From SM23-73-3 sp965369445 (GTDB lineage Bacteria; Zixibacteria; MSB-5A5; SM1-73): 11,067 nucleotides of DNA. Positions 1 to 7,093 of this stretch are shown piece after piece (within the stretch, counting starts at the first letter, position 1; every line of letters starts with the position of its first letter). Both the position numbers and the translations under genes were made by a program. The notes under the pieces are model-generated. The model searched no databases. It had not been told where the DNA came from and was given only the letters and a program-made list of their open reading frames with translations. The stretch spans positions 1-11,067 of the forward strand of contig CBDUQU010000106.1 of NCBI GenBank assembly GCA_965369445.1, given 5' to 3'.

Positions 1-383
1 TTGCCACGGCCAAGTCCAGATCATTGTCATTATCCAGGTCCGCACAGAAAACAGAATAAGGACCATCTCCTGCCCCGTAGTTGACCGCGGTCTGAAAAGT
101 CCCATCCCCGTTGTTCTTTAAGATGGAGACATTGTCGCTACCAGCGTTTGCCACGGCCAAGTCCAGATCATTGTCATTATCCAGGTCCGCACAGAAAACA
201 GACTTAGGATAATCTCCTGCCTCATAGTCCACCTTAGTCTGATAAGTCCCATCCCCGTTGTTCTTTAAGATGGAGACATTGTCGCTGCCGCTATTTGCCA
301 CGGCCAAGTCCAGATCATTGTGATTATCCAGGTCCGCACAGAAAACAGAATAAGGATAATCTCCTGTCCCGCAGCTATCTGCA
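1..383 (-). repeat. Tandem 147-bp repeats encoding 49-residue FG-GAP/VCBS-type units
   Basis: The same block starts at 1, 148 and 295, an exact period of 147 bp, equal to 49 codons and in frame with the peptidase gene. Units 1-147 and 148-294 differ at about 17 of 147 positions by my manual comparison. The first 54 bases are identical between these two units and differ at one position in the third (C to G, Asn to His). The third unit is partial and fades at about 383, where the BNR-like region begins. The conserved part encodes FCADLDNDNDLDLAVAN and SDNVSILKNNGDGT. The array continues past the left edge, so copy number is unknown. Such near-identity suggests recent duplication or homogenisation. 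Confidence 0.9.
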
Positions 384-2719
384 AGAGCAAACCATTGTGC
401 CATAGTGTAACTTGAATAGATGTTCCAGTTCTCTTCCTGGTCGCCGGCAAAGGCTGAGCCGTAGTGGTTGTTGCCGTCATAGAAAGCTGCCGGTTGGATC
501 TGATTTCCTACATCCGAACTCACCGGCTCAGGAGTGGACCATCCACCGTCATAGGTGCTCTGATAGATGTTCCAGTCGCCGTCCCGGTTGGTCTGCCAGG
601 TAACCACCATGTGGTCCCCGCCGTCGTAGGCCACGCTGGGATAGAGGTCGTCGCCCGGATCCGTGGTCACCGGCACGGCGGGTGACCAGGCTGCGCCGGA
701 CCAGTACTTGCAGTAGATATCCAGGTTTCCGTTTCTGTTGGAGCGCCAGAGCACCCACACCTTGCCCGAAGCATCGGAGGTAACTGAGGGCTGAAGATCA
801 TAGCCCGGATCATCGGTCACTCGCTTCTCGGGCGACCAGGCTGAGCCGGTGTAGTATTTGCCATAGATATCCCAGTTGCCGTTCTTCTTGGCATACCAGA
901 AGACCCAGGGCTTGCCGTATTTGTCCACCGTTATCACCGGATCGCGTTCCTCGTCTAGTAAGGAAGAGACATAGTCAGGAGATGACCAGGATGAGCCATT
1001 GAAGTAGCTGTACATGATATCGGAGTCGGGTTTCCTCTCGGTGCGCCAGACTACCCATACGTTGCCCGAACTGTCCAGGGCCGCCTTCGGCTCAACATCG
1101 TACTGATCGGCTGTGGTTATTCTGATCGGGCTGGACCAAGATGAGCCGTTGTGATAGACAGCGTAGATGTCCCAACCATCTATGCCGTATTCCACGTCCC
1201 GGTAACTCTGCCAGAAGATCCAGACATTCCCTGAATTGTCGGTGACCATGGAGGGGTGGAAATCCCAGGGCACGGAAAAGGCAGGTTCTTCAGGTTCAGA
1301 CCAGGAGCTGCCGTCATAGTAACTGGTCCAGATATTTGCCCGCACGTCTCTTCCTGCATTCCAGGCCACCCAGATATCGCCATCCTGATCCACGCAGGCG
1401 GAGGGGTTGCCATCGGTATAGGGTGAAATGTCGACCGGAGAAGTATCCCACTCTGAAGTGCCCTTCGTTATCCTATTGGCTGAGAATCCTCCAAGACTGA
1501 GAGGATTCCCGTGTCCATGCGGCCTAAGGGTGGGGTCGCCGAACAGGTTGCAGCCCAGCCAGAAATCCCAGTACCACCACATCCAGTCGAGGAAGGCTTC
1601 ACCGAGATTATTCCCTGTGGCCAGCGCCTCATACAGCTCCTCGAAGCTGTTGCCGTACATGATTTTGGTTTCCCCTATGGCCACCAGGCCGTAATCGCTC
1701 CCGAAGATATAGGATTGCCCCAGGTTGTTGGTCTCGGTGTACTTGGCGTTAGAGCAAGCTTCCAGGATGATAAAGTGAGCCTGGGGGTTGACATGAGGCA
1801 TCTCATAGCTGAAGACGCTTCCACCTCCGTAGGCCTCATGGTCCAAGAAAAAGGTGCTTCCCCAGGGGGATGAGTGAGACAGAAGGTGTACCCACTCATA
1901 TCCCTGCCGCAGCATGTACTTGTAGTCCAAAGCCGTGGTGACGTCCTCGTCGATCACTATGGTCACATCCCCATAGACCTCGTCGAGGTGCGGGATGTAC
2001 CAGGGGATCTCCATGTATCCTAAGGCCCTGTCAGGAAGGGCCAGGCTCCCGGTTCGGTAGGCATGGTTCTTGGCGAAATACTGGTTGAGCAAGGTCACCT
2101 CATCCCCGAAGATGCAGAAAGAGGGGGTGATTCTTCCGGCCCAGATCTCCGGCTGCATGGAACCCGAAAAGTTGTCATAGAAGCCGTCCGCATCGCCATC
2201 GCCCCAGGTTCCGTCCAGATCCATGTAGAAGTAATCGGTGGGGAAGTGTGACGTGTAGTTATGAGTCATGGCAAAAAGCTTCACCCAGGCGGCGGGGACC
2301 TCACCTATTAGAATCACTCCCACCAGTCCAGAGGCGTATTCTGACTGCAGAGTGGCCCGGATGTCTTCCGCAGTCTCAGTGACCACCTGGGTTACTGTAA
2401 CCGTGTAGCCCTCCGTCTGAAGATCGGTAACGAACTGGTCGAAGTTGGTCTGGATAGCGGGATAGACGTAGGAGTCAACAAACACGTGCACCAGTCCCGG
2501 ATCTTTTATACCTCGCAAGGCCTTGAAGTCGGGCCGGGGTTCCACCCCTCTCAAGACGGCAATCTCTTTGAATATCCCCGGTGGGACCTTCAACGGATCC
2601 TTACACTCTGCAATTATTCTTTGTAACTCCACAATTTTCAGAGAATCTTGTGAACTTGCTTCAACGGTGGCCCACCCTACAAGAAAGAGAATTGCGAAAA
2701 TAACTATCTTTTTATACAT
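1..2719 (-). CDS. Secreted C25 (gingipain-family) cysteine peptidase with BNR-like and FG-GAP/VCBS-type repeats, 3' end outside window
   Basis: The frame is open for 906 codons from ATG 2719-2717 to the left edge with no stop, so the C-terminus is missing. A GGAGGTGG Shine-Dalgarno lies just upstream. Residues 1-20 (MYKKIVIFAILFLVGWATVEA) are a Sec signal peptide, so the product is exported. Residues about 60-400 resemble peptidase family C25: a conserved segment TDYFYMDLDGTWGDGD...PEIWAGRITP, a likely catalytic His282 in LLSHSSPWGS, a likely catalytic Cys322 in IILEACSNAKY, and a closing NLFGDPTLR motif near residue 395. Residues about 430-770 hold about six sialidase/BNR-like repeats (pattern WSxPxxVTxDPGxDLxPSVxxDxxGxVWVxWxSxRxGNxDIY). 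From about residue 775 come 49-residue FG-GAP/VCBS-type units with Ca-binding-like DLDNDNDLDLAVAN loops. Family knowledge suggests an extracellular or surface protease with adhesion or binding repeats; the substrate is unknown. A C-terminal sorting domain or anchor, if present, lies outside the window. Confidence 0.85.
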   Translation of the reverse strand, partial: MYKKIVIFAILFLVGWATVEASSQDSLKIVELQRIIAECKDPLKVPPGIFKEIAVLRGVEPRPDFKALRGIKDPGLVHVFVDSYVYPAIQTNFDQFVTDLQTEGYTVTVTQVVTETAEDIRATLQSEYASGLVGVILIGEVPAAWVKLFAMTHNYTSHFPTDYFYMDLDGTWGDGDADGFYDNFSGSMQPEIWAGRITPSFCIFGDEVTLLNQYFAKNHAYRTGSLALPDRALGYMEIPWYIPHLDEVYGDVTIVIDEDVTTALDYKYMLRQGYEWVHLLSHSSPWGSTFFLDHEAYGGGSVFSYEMPHVNPQAHFIILEACSNAKYTETNNLGQSYIFGSDYGLVAIGETKIMYGNSFEELYEALATGNNLGEAFLDWMWWYWDFWLGCNLFGDPTLRPHGHGNPLSLGGFSANRITKGTSEWDTSPVDISPYTDGNPSACVDQDGDIWVAWNAGRDVRANIWTSYYDGSSWSEPEEPAFSVPWDFHPSMVTDNSGNVWIFWQSYRDVEYGIDGWDIYAVYHNGSSWSSPIRITTADQYDVEPKAALDSSGNVWVVWRTERKPDSDIMYSYFNGSSWSSPDYVSSLLDEERDPVITVDKYGKPWVFWYAKKNGNWDIYGKYYTGSAWSPEKRVTDDPGYDLQPSVTSDASGKVWVLWRSNRNGNLDIYCKYWSGAAWSPAVPVTTDPGDDLYPSVAYDGGDHMVVTWQTNRDGDWNIYQSTYDGGWSTPEPVSSDVGNQIQPAAFYDGNNHYGSAFAGDQEENWNIYSSYTMAQWFALADSCGTGDYPYSVFCADLDNHNDLDLAVANSGSDNVSILKNNGDGTYQTKVDYEAGDYPKSVFCADLDNDNDLDLAVANAGSDNVSILKNNGDGTFQTAVNYGAGDGPYSVFCADLDNDNDLDLAVA

Positions 2720-3048
2720 CTAACCACCTCCGTCCTTAAAAAGGCTTAAGGGAAAACTAATGCGTACAATTTGAAGCATAAAAACAACCCAGGATCTTCG
2801 CGCAATCTCACCATAAGATAACTCAGACCTGGCAAAGAGCAAGCCAAATCTTCTCACAATCGGCCACAATCATTCTCTCTGTTGGCAACGGCTGACTTAT
2901 CTCTGACCAGACAAAATGAGCTGTTTGCATTGCAGACACGGCAGCTCGGGCAAACCGAAGTAGTGAATTCGTCCAAACTCCTATACGTTTTCGGCGTATA
3001 CAGGTTTCATTCGAGTTCGAGCGAACCGGGGCGGAGGTTTTTTTTGTC
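2720..3048. other. Divergent intergenic region without a recognisable gene
   Basis: This AT-richer stretch separates the leftward peptidase gene from the rightward cluster. Reading both strands I find no convincing protein or RNA gene. It holds a small inverted repeat in the leader of the peptidase gene (CCTTAA 2734-2739 / TTAAGG 2746-2751), a 6-bp hairpin TATACG 2982-2987 / CGTATA 2995-3000 with a 7-base loop, and an eight-T run (about 3038-3045) just before the -35 box of the rightward promoter. The peptidase promoter must lie in the left part, but I could not identify a convincing pair of boxes. Confidence 0.6.
2982..3000. repeat. Short perfect inverted repeat in the divergent intergenic region
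   Basis: TATACG (2982-2987) and CGTATA (2995-3000) are exact reverse complements around a 7-base spacer (TTTTCGG). It lies about 50 bp upstream of the -35 box of the rightward promoter. It could be a small operator or a chance hairpin; no family assignment is possible. Confidence 0.35.
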
Positions 3049-3077
3049 TTGACAATTTTAGGCGTTTTGGTTAATAT
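3049..3077 (+). promoter_or_regulatory. Sigma70-type promoter for the yceD-rpmF-plsX-fab cluster
   Basis: A perfect -35 box TTGACA (3049-3054) is followed after exactly 17 bp by TAATAT (3072-3077). The latter keeps the key T, A and final T of the -10 consensus. An eight-T run upstream could act as an AT-rich UP-like element. The expected transcription start is about 3083-3086, at or within three bases of the ATG at 3086, which implies a leaderless or nearly leaderless transcript. Confidence 0.65.
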
Positions 3078-3085
3078 TGACCGCA

Positions 3086-3604
3086 ATGAAAATAGAGTTG
3101 AACAGAACGTCGGGAGATTTCAGCCAGAAGCTCAAGTTGGAGGAGAGCCCTGAGGCCTTAGAGCTTAAGGCAGAGGGTGCGGCATTTGAGAAACCGGTCC
3201 GGGTAGAGCTTCTTGTCTCCAAGAACCAGGATCAACTGATCTGCCAGGGCAAGGTTACTGCCACCGCGAAGCTGGAGTGCTCCCGCTGTCTCGCTGACTA
3301 TGATCAAGCCATGACTTCTGGTCTCAACTTTGTGGTAGATTTAGCCGGAAACTCAGACGAGGGGAAATCTGAGGAGGAGGGGTACTTCGTGGCTGATCCC
3401 TCCCTGGCGTTTTTCGAGATCGACGTTCTGGTACGGGAAGCTATCATTCTCTCCATGCCGCTGAAACCTCTCTGTTCAGACGAATGCAAGGGATTGTGTC
3501 CGGTCTGCGGGATTGATCTAAACAGATCGCAGTGCGACTGCGTAAAGAAGGAAACCGATCCCCGATGGGATCAACTGAAAGGACTTTCGAAGAAAGATTC
3601 TTGA
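3086..3604 (+). CDS. yceD: DUF177/YceD-family protein
   Basis: This 172-residue protein belongs to the DUF177 (YceD) family, which is almost always encoded just upstream of rpmF. In E. coli YceD is linked to 23S rRNA metabolism, but its molecular role is not firmly established. It has the Cys pair CSRC at residues 65-68 and the typical C-terminal Cys-rich segment with KGLCPVCGIDLN (Cys130, 134, 138, 141, 150, 152), which may bind metal. I chose ATG 3086. An in-frame TTG at 3077 would add three residues but overlaps the -10 box of the predicted promoter. Neither start has a Shine-Dalgarno, which agrees with leaderless initiation at 3086. rpmF follows after 35 bp. Family assignment is confident; the function is inferred from context only. 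Confidence 0.88.
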   Translation: MKIELNRTSGDFSQKLKLEESPEALELKAEGAAFEKPVRVELLVSKNQDQLICQGKVTATAKLECSRCLADYDQAMTSGLNFVVDLAGNSDEGKSEEEGYFVADPSLAFFEIDVLVREAIILSMPLKPLCSDECKGLCPVCGIDLNRSQCDCVKKETDPRWDQLKGLSKKDS

Positions 3605-3639
3605 CGTTCTCAAGTCGACCAAATTAAAGAGGAAAGATT

Positions 3640-3825
3640 ATGCCTTTACCGAAAAGAAGACACTCCAAGTCACGCGGCGCCAAGAGACGTACCCACTGGA
3701 AGCTCACCGCCCCCAACATAACAGAATGTCCGAATTGCCACCAGCCCAAGCTGCCGCACCGCGTCTGTCCCAGTTGTGGGTATTACAAGGGCAGGCAGGT
3801 AGTCACCCCGCCGGAGACCAAGTAA
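3640..3825 (+). CDS. rpmF: 50S ribosomal protein L32
   Basis: The product is 61 residues, the normal length for bacterial L32. It has the basic N-terminus MPLPKRRHSKSRGAKRR followed by a four-cysteine zinc ribbon (Cys30, Cys33, Cys43, Cys46 in CPNC...CPSC), so this is the zinc-binding form of L32. A GAGGA Shine-Dalgarno sits about seven bases upstream of the ATG. It lies between the DUF177 gene and plsX, the common bacterial order that couples ribosome and membrane lipid synthesis genes in one transcript. The C-terminal tail (VVTPPETK) is short and variable, as usual. Confidence 0.97.
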   Translation: MPLPKRRHSKSRGAKRRTHWKLTAPNITECPNCHQPKLPHRVCPSCGYYKGRQVVTPPETK

Positions 3826-3879
3826 GCTTCGGGGCGGATGCAGTTCAGTTCTGAGAATCCAAGGTTGAGGTAGCCGGAA

Positions 3880-4926
3880 GTGTCAGCAGAATTCGCAGGA
3901 AAAGAGAACGGAAAAGTGAGAATAGTGGTGGACGCTATGGGCGGGGATCTTGCCCCCGCCTCGGTAGTGGAAGGATCGATCTGGGCGCACCGGGAGAACC
4001 ACGGCAATTTCGAGATGATTCTGGTGGGGCAGGAGGAGAGCATCCAATCAGAGCTTACCCGCCTGAGAGCTACCCAGTCGCCCCTGGTGATCCATCACGC
4101 TTCCCAGCAGATCAACATGGGGGATGAAGCGGTGGTAAGTCTGAAGAAAAAGGACTCGTCCATCGCGGTGGGGATGAGGCTGCAGAAAGAGGGTAAGGCG
4201 GATGCCTTCATCTCCGGAGGGAACACCGGCGCGGTGATGACTCACGCCCTGATGACCCTGGGAAGGCTGGAGGGAATCAACCGCCCGGCTATCGCATCCT
4301 TTTTGCCCAGCGAGAAGGGGATCGTGGTGGTTCTGGATGTAGGAGCCAATGCTGAATGTAAGGCCATAAATCTTTATCAGTTCGCGGTCATGGGATCGGT
4401 CTATACCAGCCAGGTTCTCAAAAAGCAAAATCCCCGCATAGGACTCATGTCCATAGGGGAAGAGAGCACCAAGGGGAATGAAGTAACCCTTATGGCTAAT
4501 AAGCTTCTGAGTGATGATCATTCCCTGAATTTCATCGGGAATGTGGAGGGACGGGACGTCTTAAAAGGCACATGCGACGTGGTGATTTGTGATGGTTTTG
4601 TGGGAAACATAGTCTTGAAACTTGTCGAAAGCATGGATGGATTCTTGACCTGGTTGGTAAAGAAGAGGGTCAAAGAAAGTCTTCTTTTCAGGCTGGGAGC
4701 TTTTCTGGTCAAGGTCTCCATACGGGATCTGAGAAAGGTCTTGGATTACACCGAATACGGCGGCGCGCCGCTTCTGGGTGTAAATGGCGTGTGCATCATC
4801 TGTCACGGTGATTCGCCTCCCAAGGCCATCAAGAACGCCCTTAAGCTGGCCGCCCAGATGGTAAGAGAAGGAGTGAATCAGCGCATAATCAGCGCACTCA
4901 GGGAAAAACAGAAGTTGCATGCGTAA
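3880..4926 (+). CDS. plsX: Phosphate acyltransferase PlsX
   Basis: PlsX converts acyl-ACP and phosphate to acyl-phosphate, the acyl donor for PlsY in the first step of phosphatidic acid synthesis; it is a peripheral membrane enzyme. The 348 residues are of usual length and show the family hallmarks: IVVDAMGGDLAP near the N-terminus, INMGDEAV, DAFISGGNTGAVM, VLDVGANAECKA, GLMSIGEESTKGN, FIGNVEGRD, and VICDGFVGNIVLK, then YGGAPLLGVNG. The GTG start at 3880 has a GAGG nine bases upstream; a second in-frame GTG at 3916 would remove the 12-residue N-terminal extension and is a realistic alternative. The stop at 4924-4926 overlaps an ATG at 4919 (ATGCGTAA), where the relic of fabH begins. Confidence 0.97.
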   Translation: MSAEFAGKENGKVRIVVDAMGGDLAPASVVEGSIWAHRENHGNFEMILVGQEESIQSELTRLRATQSPLVIHHASQQINMGDEAVVSLKKKDSSIAVGMRLQKEGKADAFISGGNTGAVMTHALMTLGRLEGINRPAIASFLPSEKGIVVVLDVGANAECKAINLYQFAVMGSVYTSQVLKKQNPRIGLMSIGEESTKGNEVTLMANKLLSDDHSLNFIGNVEGRDVLKGTCDVVICDGFVGNIVLKLVESMDGFLTWLVKKRVKESLLFRLGAFLVKVSIRDLRKVLDYTEYGGAPLLGVNGVCIICHGDSPPKAIKNALKLAAQMVREGVNQRIISALREKQKLHA

Positions 4927-5130
4927 AGGCATACATGCAAAGATCACCGGGACGCAGTCTTCTGCTCCCTCGGTTCCCATTGCTTTGGATGAAGCCGGAA
5001 AAGGGGCGTCATAACGGAGGGATCAAACACGGTTCTGGTCGTTTTCGGGGCCGAATTTACCTGGGGATCAGCGGTGAAAAATGTGGTGAGGATGGTGTCG
5101 ACGATTCGTGTTTATGATGAAGACCACTAA
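4919..5130 (+). pseudogene. fabH: fabH deletion remnant (3-oxoacyl-ACP synthase III), internally deleted and frameshifted
   Basis: This sits exactly where fabH is expected, between plsX and fabD. From ATG 4919, overlapping the plsX stop, the frame reads MRKGIHAKITGT, like a FabH N-terminus (typically ...KITGTGSYLPE). It runs straight into SSAPSVPIALDEAGKG, which matches the C-terminal FabH segment (GNTSAASVPxALDEA). The frame then stops at TAA 5012-5014. Shifting by one base at the GGGG run (5003-5006) restores GVITEGSNTVLVVFGAEFTWGSAV (5008 onward), the FabH ending (LVLLxxFGxGFTWGSALVR), open to TAA 5128-5130. A complete FabH has about 320-330 residues. The catalytic Cys and His regions are absent, and the Asn of the GNTS motif is replaced. 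The product cannot be an active condensing enzyme. Confidence 0.85.
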
Positions 5131-5207
5131 TTTCGCGGTCAGGCCTTAACGACCTCACACATATCTGTATTCGCAAAGAGCACGTCGACTCTTGAGGACA
5201 TAGCAGT

Positions 5208-6152
5208 ATGAACAAGACAGCTTTTTTATTTCCCGGACAGGGGGCACAATATGTGGGGATGGCAAAGGATATTTATGACTCCCGTCCTGAGGTCAAAGAA
5301 CTCTACAGAAGAGCAAAAGAAATACTGGACTGCGACTTAGCCCAAATCTGCTTCGAGGGGCCACCTGAGCTCCTGGTTCAGACCCAGTACACCCAGCCCG
5401 CCATCTTCACCCACAGTGTGGCACTGTGGACCCTGTTGAAGGACCTGAAGCTTGGGCCGGCATTCATGGCTGGGCACAGCTTGGGAGAGTACTCCGCTCT
5501 GGTGGCGGCAGGAGCCTTGTCGTTCGAAGACGGCCTGGAGGCGGTGAAAAACCGCAGTCTTCTTATGCAGGATGCCTGTGAGAAGAGCAACGGGACCATG
5601 GCGGCCATAATCGGGCTCACCGAAAAGGAGGTGCTGCCCATCTGCCAGGAAGCCAGAGGTTACGGGATCGTTCAGCCGGCCAATTTCAATTCCAAAGATC
5701 AGATAGCCATCTCCGGAGAGAGAAAAGCCGTGGAGAAGGGGGCGGAGCTGGCAAAGGAAAGGGGCGCCAAGAGAGCGATCCTTCTGGAGGTGGCGGGAGC
5801 CTTTCACTCCGAGTTGATGCGGCCAGCCCAGACTCAGTTCAAACAGGTCCTGGACAAACTTGACCTGAAGAAGCCTGCCATCCCCGTGGTAGCTAACGTT
5901 AACGCCGAACCTGTGTCCGAACCCTCGCAGATTAAGAAGCTTTTGGTAGACCAGATTACCATGCCGGTGCTGTGGCACCAATCCATGGAACGGATGTACA
6001 GAGAAGGCGTTAGGACCTTTGTGGAGATTGGACCGGGAAGAGTCCTGCAGGGGCTTTTAAGAAGATCGTTCAAGGACGCGCGAGGTTTTGGAATAGACAA
6101 ATTGGCAGATCTGGAGAAATTCGTCGAGATGGTGGAGGTGGGCACCGTCTAA
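5208..6152 (+). CDS. fabD: Malonyl-CoA:ACP transacylase
   Basis: FabD moves the malonyl group from malonyl-CoA to the ACP phosphopantetheine thiol, providing the extender unit for every elongation cycle in the cytosol. The 314 residues match the usual length. Visible hallmarks are FPGQGAQ with oxyanion-hole Gln11, the nucleophile Ser91 in GHSLGEYSA, Arg116, which binds the malonyl carboxylate, in NRSLLMQ, and His200 in AGAFHSELM; these sit within one residue of the E. coli positions. The ATG has a GAGGA nine bases upstream. It follows the fabH relic and is followed by fabG after 47 bp. No key residue is missing. Confidence 0.97.
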   Translation: MNKTAFLFPGQGAQYVGMAKDIYDSRPEVKELYRRAKEILDCDLAQICFEGPPELLVQTQYTQPAIFTHSVALWTLLKDLKLGPAFMAGHSLGEYSALVAAGALSFEDGLEAVKNRSLLMQDACEKSNGTMAAIIGLTEKEVLPICQEARGYGIVQPANFNSKDQIAISGERKAVEKGAELAKERGAKRAILLEVAGAFHSELMRPAQTQFKQVLDKLDLKKPAIPVVANVNAEPVSEPSQIKKLLVDQITMPVLWHQSMERMYREGVRTFVEIGPGRVLQGLLRRSFKDARGFGIDKLADLEKFVEMVEVGTV

Positions 6153-6199
6153 GTTCCCGTTTGAATGAATTTGAATAAAGAGGTAGGGTCGCACAGAAT

Positions 6200-6940
6200 A
6201 TGAGCCTGAAGGGCAAAGTAGCTCTGGTAACCGGTGGTGGGCAGGGCATAGGACGGGCTATCGGCATGAGGCTGGCCCGGCAAGAGGCGAGTGTTGCCGT
6301 TGCCGACATCGATCTAGACTTGGCGCAGAGCGCGGTAGCGGAAATGCAAGGCCTTGGAGTGATCGCTGTAGCTTTCAAAGCAGACGTCTCCGACAATTCG
6401 CAAGTGGAGGATTTGATCAATAAGGTGACTGAGAAGTTCTCCAAAATAGATATTTTGGTGAATAACGCCGGGATAACGCGGGACGGTCTTCTGATCAGAG
6501 CCAGTGAGGAGGATTGGGATCGGGTGATGGGGGTCAACCTCAAAGGTGCCTTCAACCTGATCAAGAGCGTGGCCAAGTTGATGATCAAGCAAAGGTCCGG
6601 AAGGATCGTCAACATCACCTCGGTGGTCGGCTTGATGGGAAACGCAGGGCAGGCAAGTTATGCCTCCTCCAAGGCAGGATTGATCGGGTTGACCAAGTCG
6701 GCTGCCAAGGAGCTTGCCGCAAGGGGGATAACCGTAAACGCGGTGGCTCCCGGATACATCCGGACGGCCATGACGGAAAAACTCTCTCAAGCGGCCAAGG
6801 ATGCTTTTTTAAACCTGATTCCCTTGAGGAGGGAAGGAACTGTTGAAGATGTGGCCAATCTGGTGGCCTTCTTGGTTTCGCATGAGGCCGGCTACATCAC
6901 CGGCCAGGTGATTCAGGTGGATGGAGGGCTATTGATGTGA
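6200..6940 (+). CDS. fabG: 3-oxoacyl-ACP reductase
   Basis: FabG carries out the NADPH-dependent reduction of 3-oxoacyl-ACP to 3-hydroxyacyl-ACP. It is a 246-residue short-chain dehydrogenase. It has the cofactor-binding motif TGGGQGIGRA (residues 11-20), NNAG at 88-91, and the catalytic set Asn113, Ser141, Tyr154 and Lys158 (SYASSK), followed by VNAVAPGYIRTAMT and the terminal GQVIQVDGGLLM. Of the many SDR proteins, the length, the ending and the location between fabD and acpP point to FabG. The ATG at 6200 has only a distant AGAGGTAGGG purine stretch 11-16 bases upstream, so initiation may be weaker than for acpP. Confidence 0.96.
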   Translation: MSLKGKVALVTGGGQGIGRAIGMRLARQEASVAVADIDLDLAQSAVAEMQGLGVIAVAFKADVSDNSQVEDLINKVTEKFSKIDILVNNAGITRDGLLIRASEEDWDRVMGVNLKGAFNLIKSVAKLMIKQRSGRIVNITSVVGLMGNAGQASYASSKAGLIGLTKSAAKELAARGITVNAVAPGYIRTAMTEKLSQAAKDAFLNLIPLRREGTVEDVANLVAFLVSHEAGYITGQVIQVDGGLLM

Positions 6941-7093
6941 GGAATTCCGAGGTAGATTTGCCTTTTCAATAGGACCCCGACTAAACGGTGAAGACTCCTG
7001 CGGCAAGGTCAACTTCATTCCTGAGTACGGGGATCGGTATTATAAGAGAAAAATCGAAGTTAGGTTCAAACTAAATCTAAGGAGGAGCTGAGC

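Noticed and set aside
3023..3046. AACC...GGTT hairpin followed by eight Ts, as a terminator
   Set aside because: The stem is only 4 bp and no rightward gene precedes it, so the T-run is better explained as an AT-rich element upstream of the -35 box.
2823..3086. Leftward 87-codon open frame in the divergent intergenic region
   Set aside because: It starts with TTG inside the predicted -10/start region of the DUF177 gene, has no ribosome binding site and no recognisable motif, and its composition looks random.
3806..3838. CCCCG...CGGGG inverted repeat spanning the rpmF stop codon
   Set aside because: A 5-bp stem with a long loop and no T-run. It could be chance in GC-rich sequence, and plsX follows directly, so termination here is not expected.
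4935..5117. Rightward 60-codon open frame between plsX and fabD
   Set aside because: It is in a third frame over the fabH remnant. The FabH-like signal lies in the frames of 4919 and 5008, so this frame is a shadow.
7014..7043. Possible promoter before acpP (TTCATT, 18 bp, TATTAT)
   Set aside because: The -10 box is reasonable but the -35 matches only half of the consensus. An internal acpP promoter is biologically plausible but not supported well enough to annotate.
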